From positions 1 through 15,496 of the forward strand of contig QNBQ01000005.1 of NCBI GenBank assembly GCA_003645735.1: a stretch of 15,496 nucleotides of DNA. The letters are read 5' to 3'. Of this stretch, positions 5,591-12,833 are shown piece after piece. Both the position numbers and the translations under genes were made by a program. Below the pieces are notes generated by a model. The model was not told the DNA's origin. It worked only from the letters and a program-made list of their open reading frames with translations, and ran no database searches. Each line of letters starts with the position of its first letter. Position 1 is the stretch's first letter. Source of the stretch: Candidatus Poribacteria bacterium. Lineage in GTDB: Bacteria > Poribacteria > WGA-4E > B28-G17.

Positions 5591-6681
5591 GGGCGGAGGT
5601 CGTCGTAATAGGCGGAGGGGTCATAGGCTGCTCGTGCGCCTACAGGCTCGCGCGGAGGGGGATGCGCGTTGTTTTGGTCGAGCGGGGCGACATCGCCTCC
5701 GGCGCCAGCGGTGCGTGCGACGGATTCCTCTCGGTCCAGTCCAAAAGGCCGGGAAGGGTTCTGCGGATGGCCCTCGAGAGCCTGGCGATGTTCGAGCGGA
5801 TCGAGGAGGAGCTGGGGGAGGAGGTGGAATATCGCAGATGCGGGGGGATGATCGCCGCCGAGGCGGAGGAGGGGTTGGAAACGTTGAGGTCGATCGCCGA
5901 GGGGATGTCGAAGGTCGGGGTGCCGGTCGAGCTGCTCGGCCCCGAGGAAGCGGTCAGGCTTGAGCCGTATCTCTCCCCCGAGATGGCCGGGGCGACCCAC
6001 TCGCCGATCGAGGGGCAGGTCAACCCGATGAAGCTGGCCTACGCCCTGGCCAGGGCCGCCCGCAGATCGGGGGCCGAGCTGATGACGCATACGACGGCGT
6101 TGAGGGTGGAGGTCGAGGGGGAGAGGGTCCGCTCCGTCCTGACCGATAAGGGGAGGATATGGACGGGCGCGGTCGTGATCGCCGCCGGGGCTTGGTCGGG
6201 GGAGATCGCCGGGACGGCCGGGGTCGAGCTGGGGATCATCCCCAGGCGGGGGCAGGTGTTGGTCACCCAGCCGATGCCGCCGATGGTGGGCCGGGTCATC
6301 CTGTGCGCCTGTTACCTCAAAGCGAAACGCGGCGGTGGCGTCGGCGTGGCGACCTCGATCGAGCAGACCGCCTCCGGGACGATCCTGATCGGCGGGACGC
6401 GTGAGTTCGCCGGGTTTGACACCCGAACCACGCCGGAGGGGATCCTGGGGATAATCGAGCACGCCTCCCGTCTGATGCCGATCCTAAGAGAGATACCCGT
6501 CATCCGCTCCTTCGCCGGCCTCAGGCCATACAGCCCCTCCGGCGAGCCCTTAATCGGCCCGATGGGCCCCGACGGCCTCTTCGTCGCGACGGGACACGAG
6601 GGAGACGGCGTGACGCTCTCGCTCATCACCGGCGAGCTGATCGCGAAAGCTGTGGCGGGCGAGGCCGGGGGTGTGTTATAA
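5587..6681 (+). CDS. FAD-dependent amino-acid/opine oxidase-like enzyme (DAO family)
   Basis: This 364-residue flavoenzyme is of the glycine/sarcosine/D-amino-acid oxidase family. The FAD-binding Rossmann motif is VVVIGGGVIG (Gly9, Gly11, Gly14) with Glu32 closing the second strand. The second FAD contact is VVIAAGAWSGEIAG in the middle. The C-terminus has the family's LIGGTREFAGFDTRTT, FAGLRPYSPSGEPLIGP and VATGHEGDGVTLSLITGELIA. These blocks resemble the beta subunits of opine, hydroxyproline or HcnC-type dehydrogenases more than classical monomeric sarcosine oxidase. It should oxidise a C-N bond of an amino acid or imino acid in the cytoplasm. It starts at the ATGA overlap with the transporter gene; a much longer in-frame upstream extension is an antisense-like shadow of that gene. 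A ThiO-like role (glycine oxidase for thiamine) is worth considering because of the thiamine-binding protein nearby, but ThiO partners are absent. Confidence 0.85.
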   Translation: MRAEVVVIGGGVIGCSCAYRLARRGMRVVLVERGDIASGASGACDGFLSVQSKRPGRVLRMALESLAMFERIEEELGEEVEYRRCGGMIAAEAEEGLETLRSIAEGMSKVGVPVELLGPEEAVRLEPYLSPEMAGATHSPIEGQVNPMKLAYALARAARRSGAELMTHTTALRVEVEGERVRSVLTDKGRIWTGAVVIAAGAWSGEIAGTAGVELGIIPRRGQVLVTQPMPPMVGRVILCACYLKAKRGGGVGVATSIEQTASGTILIGGTREFAGFDTRTTPEGILGIIEHASRLMPILREIPVIRSFAGLRPYSPSGEPLIGPMGPDGLFVATGHEGDGVTLSLITGELIAKAVAGEAGGVL

Positions 6682-6682
6682 T
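6674..6682 (+). promoter_or_regulatory. Possible internal extended -10 promoter before the isomerase gene
   Basis: TGT-TATAAT is an extended -10 with a perfect hexamer. It overlaps the stop codon of the oxidase gene (TAA at 6679-6681). No -35 is visible. The start would lie about 25 bases before the ATG at 6713, so the downstream genes may also be expressed separately. Confidence 0.4.
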
Positions 6683-6712
6683 TCCCCCTGAAAAAGATCC
6701 GGGAGGGAAGCG

Positions 6713-7477
6713 ATGAAGAACATAGTCTCGTGTCGCCCTTCCAGCTACGGAAGATACGCCGATAAGGCTTTCGAGCACCTCGCCCAGCTCGGCATCAAAT
6801 ACGTCGAGATACCCATGCCCAAACCGGAGGACGTGGATAAGGTCCTGAGGGAGCTGGAGAGGTATGGGCTTTCCGTGGCGAGCGTTCAGGCGAGGTGCGA
6901 TATACAGAACGAGAGGGTGGCCGAGGAGTTCAAGCTCGCGGTCGAGATAGCCAACCGGTTGGGCGCCAAGAGGATATTCACCAGCGTCCACACCAGGGGG
7001 ATGGACAAACAGCTGGCCTACGAGAGGCTCAGGCAGGTGGGCGATGTGGCGGCGGAGGGCGATGTGATCGTGCTTCTGGAAACGCATCCCGATCTGGTCA
7101 CAAACGGCGATGTGGGCCTCGAGACCATGAAGGGCGTGAACCACCCCAACATCAGGATAAACTTCGACACTGCCAACATCTACTACTACAACCAGAACGT
7201 GGACGGGATCGAGGAGATGAAGAAGGTGCTGGACTACATCGAGGGCGTCCACCTCAAGGACACCAACGGCGGATACAAACAGTTCTACTTCCCGGCTTTG
7301 GGCGAGGGGATCGTCGATTTCAGGAAGGTGAGGGAGCTTCTGAACGCCAGGGGCTTCTACGGGCCGTTCACGATAGAGGTGGAGGGGATAGCCGGCGAGA
7401 AGCTGACCCTGGAGCAGACCTTGGAGAGGATGGAGAAATCCGTTCGACATCTTAGAGAGTGCGGCTACTTCGACTGA
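6713..7477 (+). CDS. Sugar phosphate isomerase/epimerase (AP endonuclease 2-like TIM barrel)
   Basis: This 254-residue cytoplasmic protein has the xylose-isomerase-like TIM-barrel fold. The metal-binding residues expected for the family are visible: Glu123 in VLLETH, Asp152 in INFDTAN, His180 in EGVHLKD, and Glu222 in FTIEVEG. Other family strands are GIKYVEIPMP (27-36) and FPALGEGIVDF (193-203). Such enzymes interconvert keto and aldo sugars, epimerise sugars, or act in inositol or hydroxypyruvate pathways. The substrate cannot be deduced. GGGAGGGAAGCG precedes the ATG. The gene sits 31 bases after the oxidase gene and one base before ddl. Paralogous families of these barrels are very common in Poribacteria- and Planctomycete-like genomes. 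Confidence 0.85.
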   Translation: MKNIVSCRPSSYGRYADKAFEHLAQLGIKYVEIPMPKPEDVDKVLRELERYGLSVASVQARCDIQNERVAEEFKLAVEIANRLGAKRIFTSVHTRGMDKQLAYERLRQVGDVAAEGDVIVLLETHPDLVTNGDVGLETMKGVNHPNIRINFDTANIYYYNQNVDGIEEMKKVLDYIEGVHLKDTNGGYKQFYFPALGEGIVDFRKVRELLNARGFYGPFTIEVEGIAGEKLTLEQTLERMEKSVRHLRECGYFD

Positions 7478-7478
7478 G

Positions 7479-8444
7479 ATGAGGGTCGATGAGGTAAGGA
7501 GGAGGTTGAAGGGCAAGAGGATAGCGGTCCTCATGGGGGGCACGTCGGGGGAGAGGGCCGTCTCCCTCAGGTCGGGGAGGAACGTCCTGAACGCGTTGCG
7601 CCGGCAGGGGTTGGAGGCGGAGGGGCTGGATCCCGCCGACCCCGATTTTGTCGAGAGGCTGATGAGGGGCGGGTTCGACATCGCCTTCATCGCCCTGCAC
7701 GGCAGGGGCGGGGAGGACGGGACGATCCAGGGCCTGCTGGAGGTTCTTGGGATACCCTACACGGGGTCGGGCGTCCTGGCCAGCGCCCTGGCGATGAACA
7801 AGGTCGCCGCCAAAAGGATCTTCCTCTCCACCGGCGTGCCCACCCCCAAATTCGCGACGATCGACCCCGGCGGGGATATCGAGCTTCAATGCCAAGAAGC
7901 AGTCGAGCTTCTGGGTCTGCCGATCGTCGTCAAGCCCACCTCGGAGGGATCCAGCCTGGGCGTGACGATAGTCAGGTCGGCGGAGGATCTCCCCGCCGTC
8001 GTGAGGAAGACGATCGCCGAGTATAGGGACGTCTTTTTGGAGGAGTTCATACCGGGCAGGGAGGTGACGGTGGGGGTTTTGGGGACGGGGGATGAGGCCT
8101 GGGCGCTGCCGATCCTGGAGCTCAGGCCCAAGAAGGAGTTCTACGATTACGAGGCGAAATACACGCCCGGGATGACCGAGTTCGTCATACCCGCCCCCTT
8201 CCCGAGGGAGGTGGAGGAGAGGATCGTCGAGGCGGCCCTTGGGGCGCACAGATCCCTCGGCTGCCGGGATCTCTCGAGGGTCGACATGCGCGTCCACCCC
8301 GAAAGGGGGCCTTTCGTGACGGACGTCAACACGATACCCGGCCTGACCGATCTGAGCGATCTGCCCGCCCAGGCCGAGGCCGCCGGCATCTCCTACGACG
8401 AGCTCATCCTCATCATATTGGGGAGCGCCCTGGAGAGGAGATGA
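7479..8444 (+). CDS. ddl: D-alanine--D-alanine ligase
   Basis: This 321-residue ATP-grasp enzyme joins two D-alanines for peptidoglycan precursor synthesis in the cytoplasm. Family blocks in order are GGTSGERAVSLRSG with Glu25, IALHGRGGEDGTIQGLLE (71-88), IPYTGSGVLASALAMNK (92-108), VVKPTSEGSSLG (150-161), FYDYEAKY (221-228, lid tyrosine), RVDMRV with Asp269 and Arg271, and DVNTIPGLT (282-290). In most Ddl enzymes the last block is E-x-N; here the Mg-ligand Glu is Asp282, with Asn284 conserved. This is a conservative change and the enzyme is probably active. The ATG lies one base after the isomerase stop, with little of a ribosome site, so it likely depends on translational coupling. The next gene overlaps it by four bases. 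It is unusual to find ddl in a metabolic run rather than a mur cluster. Confidence 0.93.
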   Translation: MRVDEVRRRLKGKRIAVLMGGTSGERAVSLRSGRNVLNALRRQGLEAEGLDPADPDFVERLMRGGFDIAFIALHGRGGEDGTIQGLLEVLGIPYTGSGVLASALAMNKVAAKRIFLSTGVPTPKFATIDPGGDIELQCQEAVELLGLPIVVKPTSEGSSLGVTIVRSAEDLPAVVRKTIAEYRDVFLEEFIPGREVTVGVLGTGDEAWALPILELRPKKEFYDYEAKYTPGMTEFVIPAPFPREVEERIVEAALGAHRSLGCRDLSRVDMRVHPERGPFVTDVNTIPGLTDLSDLPAQAEAAGISYDELILIILGSALERR

Positions 8445-9343
8445 GGGATTTCGGCGAGAGACATCCCGCCCTTTTGAGGTTCCTCAGGCCCTTCCTGCTG
8501 GCGGTGGCGCTGATGATGTTCATCTACGGCGTGACGCACATCGGGGACGTGATAAGGAGGGCCCAGGAGAGGGCGCCCGAGCGGGTTCGGGACGAGGGGT
8601 TGATCATCCCTTATCCCAGGGATCCCGATGCGGTGATCCTCCAGCTTTTCAGGAGGTCGGGCGAGGCCGATGTGGAGAGGAGGTTCATGGAGGGAGCGCC
8701 GGTGTTCACGCTCTTCGGCGACGGGAGGGCCGTCTTCAAGAGGATAGGCGGATACTCGTGGAGGGAGACGGCGCTGACCGAGGGGGAGGTTCAGCTCATA
8801 TTGAGGGAGGCCAGGAGGGCGGGGCTTTTCAGCTTCGACGTCTACTCCGTCCAGGAGAGGCTTCGGTCGGGGAGGCTCTCCATAAGGGATCTGCCGTCGG
8901 TGGCGATCAGGTTGAACACCGAGCAGTATAGGGCCGAGCTGACGCTTTACGGCCTGCCCGCCGATATGGCCCGGGAGAGGAGGGCCAGGGGGCTGATGGG
9001 GTTCGTCGAGATGCTTACGAGGTTCGAGGAGAGGGCGCCCGGCTCCAGGCCTTATGACCCGCCGGAGATCGAGCTGTTCGTCAGGGAGGCCGAGGACGTC
9101 GAGGGCGACGTCGAGCGGCCGCCCTTCGAGCTTCGGCTGGAGGAGGGGGAGGCGTTCGGCGATGGGGTGATCCTGAGGCTGGGCGGCGAGAGGGCGGAGT
9201 TTTTCAAGGGGATGCTGGGCGCGCCCGGCAGCTTCGGGTATCTCTCGATCGGCGGGAGGGTTTACAGAGCCGTCTTCAGGCCGGTCATCTCAGGGGAAAG
9301 GCGGGATGGGAGCCGATCCCACCCCGCCCCCAAGGGTCAGTAG
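8441..9343 (+). CDS. Membrane-anchored protein of unknown function
   Basis: This 300-residue protein is not one I recognise by name. A single hydrophobic segment at about 16-36 (FLRPFLLAVALMMFIYGVTH) follows a short positively charged N-terminus. This suggests an uncleaved anchor with the rest outside the cytoplasm. The soluble part carries PVFTLFGDGRAVFKR (87-101), then LTEGEVQLILREARRAGLF (112-130). This pairing of an F-G-D-G-R strand followed by a helix recurs in uncharacterised bacterial exported proteins. The C-terminal half is mostly charged beta strands (ELRLEEGEAFGDGVILRLGGE). It overlaps ddl by four bases (ATGA) with GGAGAGGAG just upstream, so it is co-translated with ddl and may have an envelope role. 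Its 3' end overlaps the convergent Hfq-like gene by seven bases. Confidence 0.7.
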   Translation: MRDFGERHPALLRFLRPFLLAVALMMFIYGVTHIGDVIRRAQERAPERVRDEGLIIPYPRDPDAVILQLFRRSGEADVERRFMEGAPVFTLFGDGRAVFKRIGGYSWRETALTEGEVQLILREARRAGLFSFDVYSVQERLRSGRLSIRDLPSVAIRLNTEQYRAELTLYGLPADMARERRARGLMGFVEMLTRFEERAPGSRPYDPPEIELFVREAEDVEGDVERPPFELRLEEGEAFGDGVILRLGGERAEFFKGMLGAPGSFGYLSIGGRVYRAVFRPVISGERRDGSRSHPAPKGQ

Positions 9344-10029
9344 ATCGCGACCGAGAGGGAGTAGGCGGCGTGTCTGAAGCAGATGACGCTTTTCTTGGAG
9401 GGGAGCTCGATTTTGATCTCATATTTGCTGAACCAGTCGATCACCCCTTTGATCACCTCGCCCCCCCTCAGGGTCAGGATTATGGGCCGGCGCTCCTTGT
9501 AGCACTGGAACAGCACCTTATCGTCGATCTGGTATCGCTTCGACGGATCCATCTCCGGCCCCAGGTTCAGCGCCTTGACCGACTCGTCCACTTCGATGTA
9601 GGGCAGGATCTTCGGCTCGTGCGCCTGTTTGTAGCAGTATTTGATGTCCAGCTTGTTTATCCTCCGCCTCTCGCCGTTCACGAGCAGGTCGAGGTTGTAG
9701 GGCATCCTCCGCATGATGATCCCCCGCACCGTCTCGTCATACAGCACGAAAACCATCGGCGTCCTCCGCCTTATCTGCTTGTCGATGTAGAGCCTCCCGT
9801 AGCCCTCGGCCTTCATCCTGAGGAACTCCTCCTGGGTGATGAACCTCAACGGCCGGCGCAGCTCGTCGAACCGCTTAGGCTTCGGTCGGACGGGAAGCGG
9901 CTGCTGAACGGCCGGCTGTCCCTGATAGGGGGGGTAAGGGTGGGCGTATCTGCGGGGCTGAAATCCCTTCCGCCTCCTCCCCCTTCTTTCCGGACGCCAA
10001 CCCGCCTTTGAAGGATCCTTCCCCATCAT
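9337..10029 (-). CDS. Tandem Hfq/Sm-like domain protein with basic N-terminal tail
   Basis: This 230-residue protein appears to hold two Hfq/Sm-like folds. Residues 1-60 are disordered, rich in Arg, Pro, Gln and Tyr (WRPERRGRRRKGF, PPYQGQPAVQQP). Domain 1 (about 78-133) reads IDKQIRRRTPMVFVLYDETVRGII, then NLDLLV and INKLDIKY. Domain 2 (about 169-226) reads VLFQCYKERRPIILTLRGG, then VIKGVIDWFSKYEIKIEL and VICFRHAAYS. Both line up with E. coli Hfq from its first helix through the Sm1 strands to the KHAI motif (here NKLDI and RHAA). Ordinary Hfq is a single 70-110 residue domain forming a hexamer; a duplicated chain would be expected to make a three-subunit pseudo-hexamer. The likely role is RNA binding or sRNA chaperone work, which is inference. 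The ribosome site is GAGGAGAGGAGC before ATGATG; either ATG may start. It is divergent from the HU gene. Confidence 0.7.
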   Translation of the reverse strand: MMGKDPSKAGWRPERRGRRRKGFQPRRYAHPYPPYQGQPAVQQPLPVRPKPKRFDELRRPLRFITQEEFLRMKAEGYGRLYIDKQIRRRTPMVFVLYDETVRGIIMRRMPYNLDLLVNGERRRINKLDIKYCYKQAHEPKILPYIEVDESVKALNLGPEMDPSKRYQIDDKVLFQCYKERRPIILTLRGGEVIKGVIDWFSKYEIKIELPSKKSVICFRHAAYSLSVAIY

Positions 10030-10067
10030 GCTCCTCTCCTCGCAGAGGGATTGAAGGTCCGGGTTAA

Positions 10068-10096
10068 ATGATAACCGAATCGGGAGAGCAAATCAA
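10068..10096 (-). promoter_or_regulatory. Sigma-70 type promoter for the tandem Hfq-like gene
   Basis: On the minus strand TTGATT (10096-10091), a 17-base spacer and TATCAT (10073-10068) form a good promoter. The start point would lie about 30 bases before the ATG at 10029. Confidence 0.6.
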
Positions 10097-10123
10097 CGGG
10101 GACGTGCCAATTTCGCCTCGTTA

Positions 10124-10142
10124 TGTTAAGATATAGCTAACA
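10124..10142 (+). promoter_or_regulatory. Extended -10 promoter with a TGTTA-N9-TAACA dyad before the HU gene
   Basis: TGT-TAAGAT (10124-10132) is an extended -10 with four of six consensus positions; no strong -35 is seen. The same bases form a dyad, TGTTA (10124-10128) and TAACA (10138-10142), covering the -10 and the expected start point. A regulator bound there would block transcription of the HU gene. Confidence 0.4.
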
Positions 10143-10167
10143 CACCACGGCTTCGAGGAGGGGTGAT

Positions 10168-10440
10168 GTGACGAAAAGGGAACTGGTTAAGATCATATCG
10201 GAGGCCACCGGCACCTCCAGGTGGATGGCTTACGACATCGTGGACATCCTCCTCGACTCGATCGCCTATCTGCTGGCCGAGGAGGGGAGGCTCACGATAA
10301 GGGGTTTCGGCACGTTTGTGGTCAAAGAGAGAGCGGGCCGCCTCGGCAGAAACCCCAGGACCGGCGAGGTCATCCGGATTCCGCCGAAAAAGAGGGTCTC
10401 CTTTAAGCCGAGCCCCAAGCTGATAGAACGGCTGAACTAA
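10168..10440 (+). CDS. HU/IHF-family nucleoid DNA-binding protein
   Basis: This 90-residue protein is a standard-length bacterial histone-like protein. It has the N-terminal helices TKRELVKIISEATGTSRWMAYDIVDILLDSI, then GRLTIRGFGTFVVKERAGRLGRNPRTGE, which includes the family signature and the DNA-bending arm with GRNPRTGE, and ends with the strand KKRVSFKPSPKLIERL. It binds and bends DNA as a dimer. The start is GTG with GAGGAGGGGTGAT just upstream. The sequence cannot decide between HU and IHF subunits. It is divergent from the tandem Hfq-like gene across 138 bases and convergent with the HTH/solute-binding gene, with only six bases between the two stops. Confidence 0.92.
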   Translation: MTKRELVKIISEATGTSRWMAYDIVDILLDSIAYLLAEEGRLTIRGFGTFVVKERAGRLGRNPRTGEVIRIPPKKRVSFKPSPKLIERLN

Positions 10441-10446
10441 GAGCCT

Positions 10447-12033
10447 CTACTCCAGCTCGCGGTCGATGTAGAGGTCGGACAGCCTGAAGATGAAGTCCTC
10501 CTGGCTGGCCACCTCCTCGCTCACCTCGACGAACATGCTGGAGATGAAGTAGTTGAAGGACGGGGCCAGAAGGATGACCGCGTGATCGCGCTGGAGCGTC
10601 TTGAGGATTATCTCGCCCAGCTCCCTCCTCCTGACCGGATCGGCCAGATCCTCCAGCTCGTCCAGCATCTCGTCGACCTCCTCGTCCGCGTAGCCGAACA
10701 GGTTGGCCTCGCCCTTGGAGTGGAAATATTTCCTCAGCCCCTGGAACAGCTGGCCGAATATCATGCCGGTGAGGATCAGGTCGAGGTTCTCCCTCCTCTC
10801 CTCGGGCGACCAATCGGTTGCGTTCACGACCTCCCGGCAGCCTATAAAACCGGCCACCATCCTCGCCAGCTCCAGGATCTCCTCGCTCTCGACGTCGGAG
10901 ACGTATCCCATCCTCAGCCCCAGATCCTCGCCCTCGGCTTTCCTCCTCACCTCCTCGCCGGAGAGGAGCGATTTTATCGCGTCGTAATCTATAACCGTCC
11001 TCAGCCTCTCGCACAGCTCCGGATCGGAGAGCTTCCCCTTCCTGTTGATGGCCAGGACGTAGTATCTGTTGTCGAACGGCCAGCTCTGGGGGTGCCACTC
11101 GCCCTCGGCCCGCCGCAGTTGATAGAGGCTCTTGAGCGGGATGAAGTCCACCTCGCCCTTCTCGAACGCGTTCAGGGCGGAGGAGACCCTCGAAAACTCC
11201 CTCAGGGTGATGTATTCTATCAGGGGCCTGTTCTCCCGGTAGTAGTCGGGGTTGGCCTTCAGCCTGAGCAGGCCCGCCGGCCTGAAGGCCCTCCTCAACC
11301 TGTAGGCGCCGCACGTCACCTTGTAGGGCGTTCCCTCCGCGGGGAGGATCGGGAAATGCCTCATCCGCCACTTGAAAAGCGGCTGGGGCCTCTTGAAAGT
11401 GAGCTTTACGCCCCTCCTCCCGTCCTTCCCGGCCTCCTCGATCAGCTCCGCGAACGTCCTGCTCGACCTGAGGGAGCTTATCACGTCGTCAGGGGTCACA
11501 GGTCTGCCGTCGCTCCACTTGACGCCTTGTCTCAGCTTGATCGACCACCTCCTATACCCGTCCTCCGGCTCGATCGACTCGGCCAGCCTCGGCTCCTCCT
11601 CGCCCCTCAGGTTGACCCAGATCAGCGTGTCGTAAAGCAGCGCCCTGAGCCAGAACTCGGTGATGTGTCTGACCCCCTTCTTTGAGCCGAACGGTATCAG
11701 CAGGGCCACGTTGAGCTGTTTGGGGCTCCTCTCGTCCTCCGGCCTGGCGAGCCTTATGACGCCCCTGGCGTGCGGGACCACCTCCCGAAGCAGCTTCCCG
11801 TAGATCTCCTTCTCGTAATCCGTCATGGGCGTGAACTTCGACAGGATGATCCTGATGTCCTCCCTGGACAGGACCAGCCTGAGGAAGTAGGGCTTGAGGA
11901 CGTCGATGTCCTCCCTGCACATCCTGACGTATCTCTCCGTGACCCCTATGGCCTCGGCGATCTCGCTGTCCGAGGCGTCCGGGTGTTTCGAGATGTAATC
12001 CAGAAACCTTACCAGCGTGTTTACCTTCGCCAT
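10447..12033 (-). CDS. Cytoplasmic HTH regulator fused to family 5 solute-binding domain (SgrR-like architecture)
   Basis: This 528-residue protein has no signal peptide. Residues about 5-45 form a helix-turn-helix (DSEIAEAIGVTERYVRMCRED). Residues about 105-510 form a family 5 extracellular solute-binding domain, shown by FWLRALLYDTLIWV, EPRLAESIEPEDGYRRWSIK, LRQGVKWSDGRPVTPDDVISS and, further on, ALNAFEKGEVDFIPL and a VIDYDAIKSLLSG-like block. Such domains normally bind oligopeptides or nickel in the periplasm. Fused behind a DNA-binding domain they form one-component regulators, as in SgrR, which senses sugar-phosphate stress in E. coli. The effector here is unknown. A GTG at 12042 gives a slightly longer form, but the ATG at 12033 has better spacing from GGGTGGGGG. 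The target is not evident; no sgrS-like RNA was seen. It could also regulate the divergent-side secreted proteins. Confidence 0.8.
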   Translation of the reverse strand: MAKVNTLVRFLDYISKHPDASDSEIAEAIGVTERYVRMCREDIDVLKPYFLRLVLSREDIRIILSKFTPMTDYEKEIYGKLLREVVPHARGVIRLARPEDERSPKQLNVALLIPFGSKKGVRHITEFWLRALLYDTLIWVNLRGEEEPRLAESIEPEDGYRRWSIKLRQGVKWSDGRPVTPDDVISSLRSSRTFAELIEEAGKDGRRGVKLTFKRPQPLFKWRMRHFPILPAEGTPYKVTCGAYRLRRAFRPAGLLRLKANPDYYRENRPLIEYITLREFSRVSSALNAFEKGEVDFIPLKSLYQLRRAEGEWHPQSWPFDNRYYVLAINRKGKLSDPELCERLRTVIDYDAIKSLLSGEEVRRKAEGEDLGLRMGYVSDVESEEILELARMVAGFIGCREVVNATDWSPEERRENLDLILTGMIFGQLFQGLRKYFHSKGEANLFGYADEEVDEMLDELEDLADPVRRRELGEIILKTLQRDHAVILLAPSFNYFISSMFVEVSEEVASQEDFIFRLSDLYIDRELE

Positions 12034-12070
12034 ATCCCCCACCCTTCGTCCTTTTTTGTGAGCTTCAATT

Positions 12071-12100
12071 ATTGTAGCCGAACAGGGCCTAAAAGGGCAA
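12071..12100 (-). promoter_or_regulatory. Promoter candidate for the HTH/solute-binding regulator
   Basis: On the minus strand TTGCCC (12100-12095), an 18-base spacer and TACAAT (12076-12071, five of six) lie about 38 bases upstream of the ATG at 12033. The -35 is only half consensus. Confidence 0.45.
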
Positions 12101-12150
12101 CTGGCGATCCGAGCAAGGGAGGTTGATCTTAAGTGTGACCGAGCCGGTTC

Positions 12151-12828
12151 TCAACGCCCTTTGATCTCGCCCCAGAGGAGCGGCAGCTTCCCCTTCGCCT
12201 CCACCGGCATGTTCACCCTGAACTGGTATATCCCCTCCCCCTCGACCCTCACCTCCTCGAAGCGAACGGGGAACTTCGCCTTGGGCACCCCTAAGCCGAT
12301 CCTCCCCTCCTCATACCTGCTCTTCTCCGGATCGCCTATCCTCATCCTCAAAACCCCGTTCAGATGAACCTTCATCCACATCCCCTCGAGCTCCAGCTTC
12401 ACGTGGTTGACCGTTGGCTTCACCACCGATGGCTCCATTCTGATCGTGATGAGGTTGCCTACGACGATCTTATAGATCGTCAGCCCCTCCTTCCAGATCT
12501 TCAAGGCGTATCCGTTCTCATCGTCCTCCATCCTGTAAAGCAGCAGCGCTTCGTCTCCGCCCTCGGCCCTCTCGTCGAACCTAATGGAAAGCTCGACTGC
12601 CCCGTCCTTTATCCTCCAGGGGCTCTGCAACATGGTGTATGAGACCTGGGAGAGGTTCCGCGCCGCGTTCGGAATGGGGTTCGCCGACACATATGCGCCT
12701 CCCTCGACCTTCCACTCACCCCTCACCACCCTCCACCCGAAATCGTCCCCATCTTCGAAATCGTCGATGAAAAGGCCGGCAAACGCCGGCAGGGGCAGCA
12801 GAAGGAGAAGGCATATCAGCCCTCTCAC
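12151..12828 (-). CDS. Secreted LamG/DUF1080-like protein with C-terminal WG tail
   Basis: This 225-residue exported protein has a signal peptide at 1-17 (cut after AFA). The body is a concanavalin-like beta-sandwich: LFIDDFEDGDDFGW at the start, WRIKDGAVELSIRFD, NGYALKIWKEG, VNHVKLELEGMWMKVHLNG, and EGRIGLGVPKAKFPVRFEEVRV at the end. This resembles LamG/3-keto-disaccharide hydrolase folds that bind glycans; no catalytic residues were assigned. The last residues are PVEAKGKLPLLWGEIKGR, the same kind of tail as in the CBM9-like neighbour and the protein at 1294-2064. The first possible start is a GTG at 12837 overlapping the neighbour's TGA, but the GTG at 12828 is better spaced from GAGGTGA, which lies within the overlap. 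Translation is therefore coupled to the CBM9-like gene. Confidence 0.78.
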   Translation of the reverse strand: MRGLICLLLLLPLPAFAGLFIDDFEDGDDFGWRVVRGEWKVEGGAYVSANPIPNAARNLSQVSYTMLQSPWRIKDGAVELSIRFDERAEGGDEALLLYRMEDDENGYALKIWKEGLTIYKIVVGNLITIRMEPSVVKPTVNHVKLELEGMWMKVHLNGVLRMRIGDPEKSRYEEGRIGLGVPKAKFPVRFEEVRVEGEGIYQFRVNMPVEAKGKLPLLWGEIKGR

Positions 12829-12833
12829 ACCGA

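Noticed and set aside
5434..6462. Minus-strand open frame of 342 codons opposite the FAD oxidase
   Set aside because: Compositional shadow rich in Pro, Arg, Gly and Asp; no ribosome site or family pattern.
10582..11685. Plus-strand open frame of 367 codons opposite the HTH/solute-binding gene
   Set aside because: The opposite strand has clear family 5 solute-binding blocks; this frame shows none.
12051..12057. T-run as an intrinsic terminator
   Set aside because: No stem precedes it on the plus strand and no plus-strand gene ends there; on the minus strand it is an A-run in the leader of the regulator gene.
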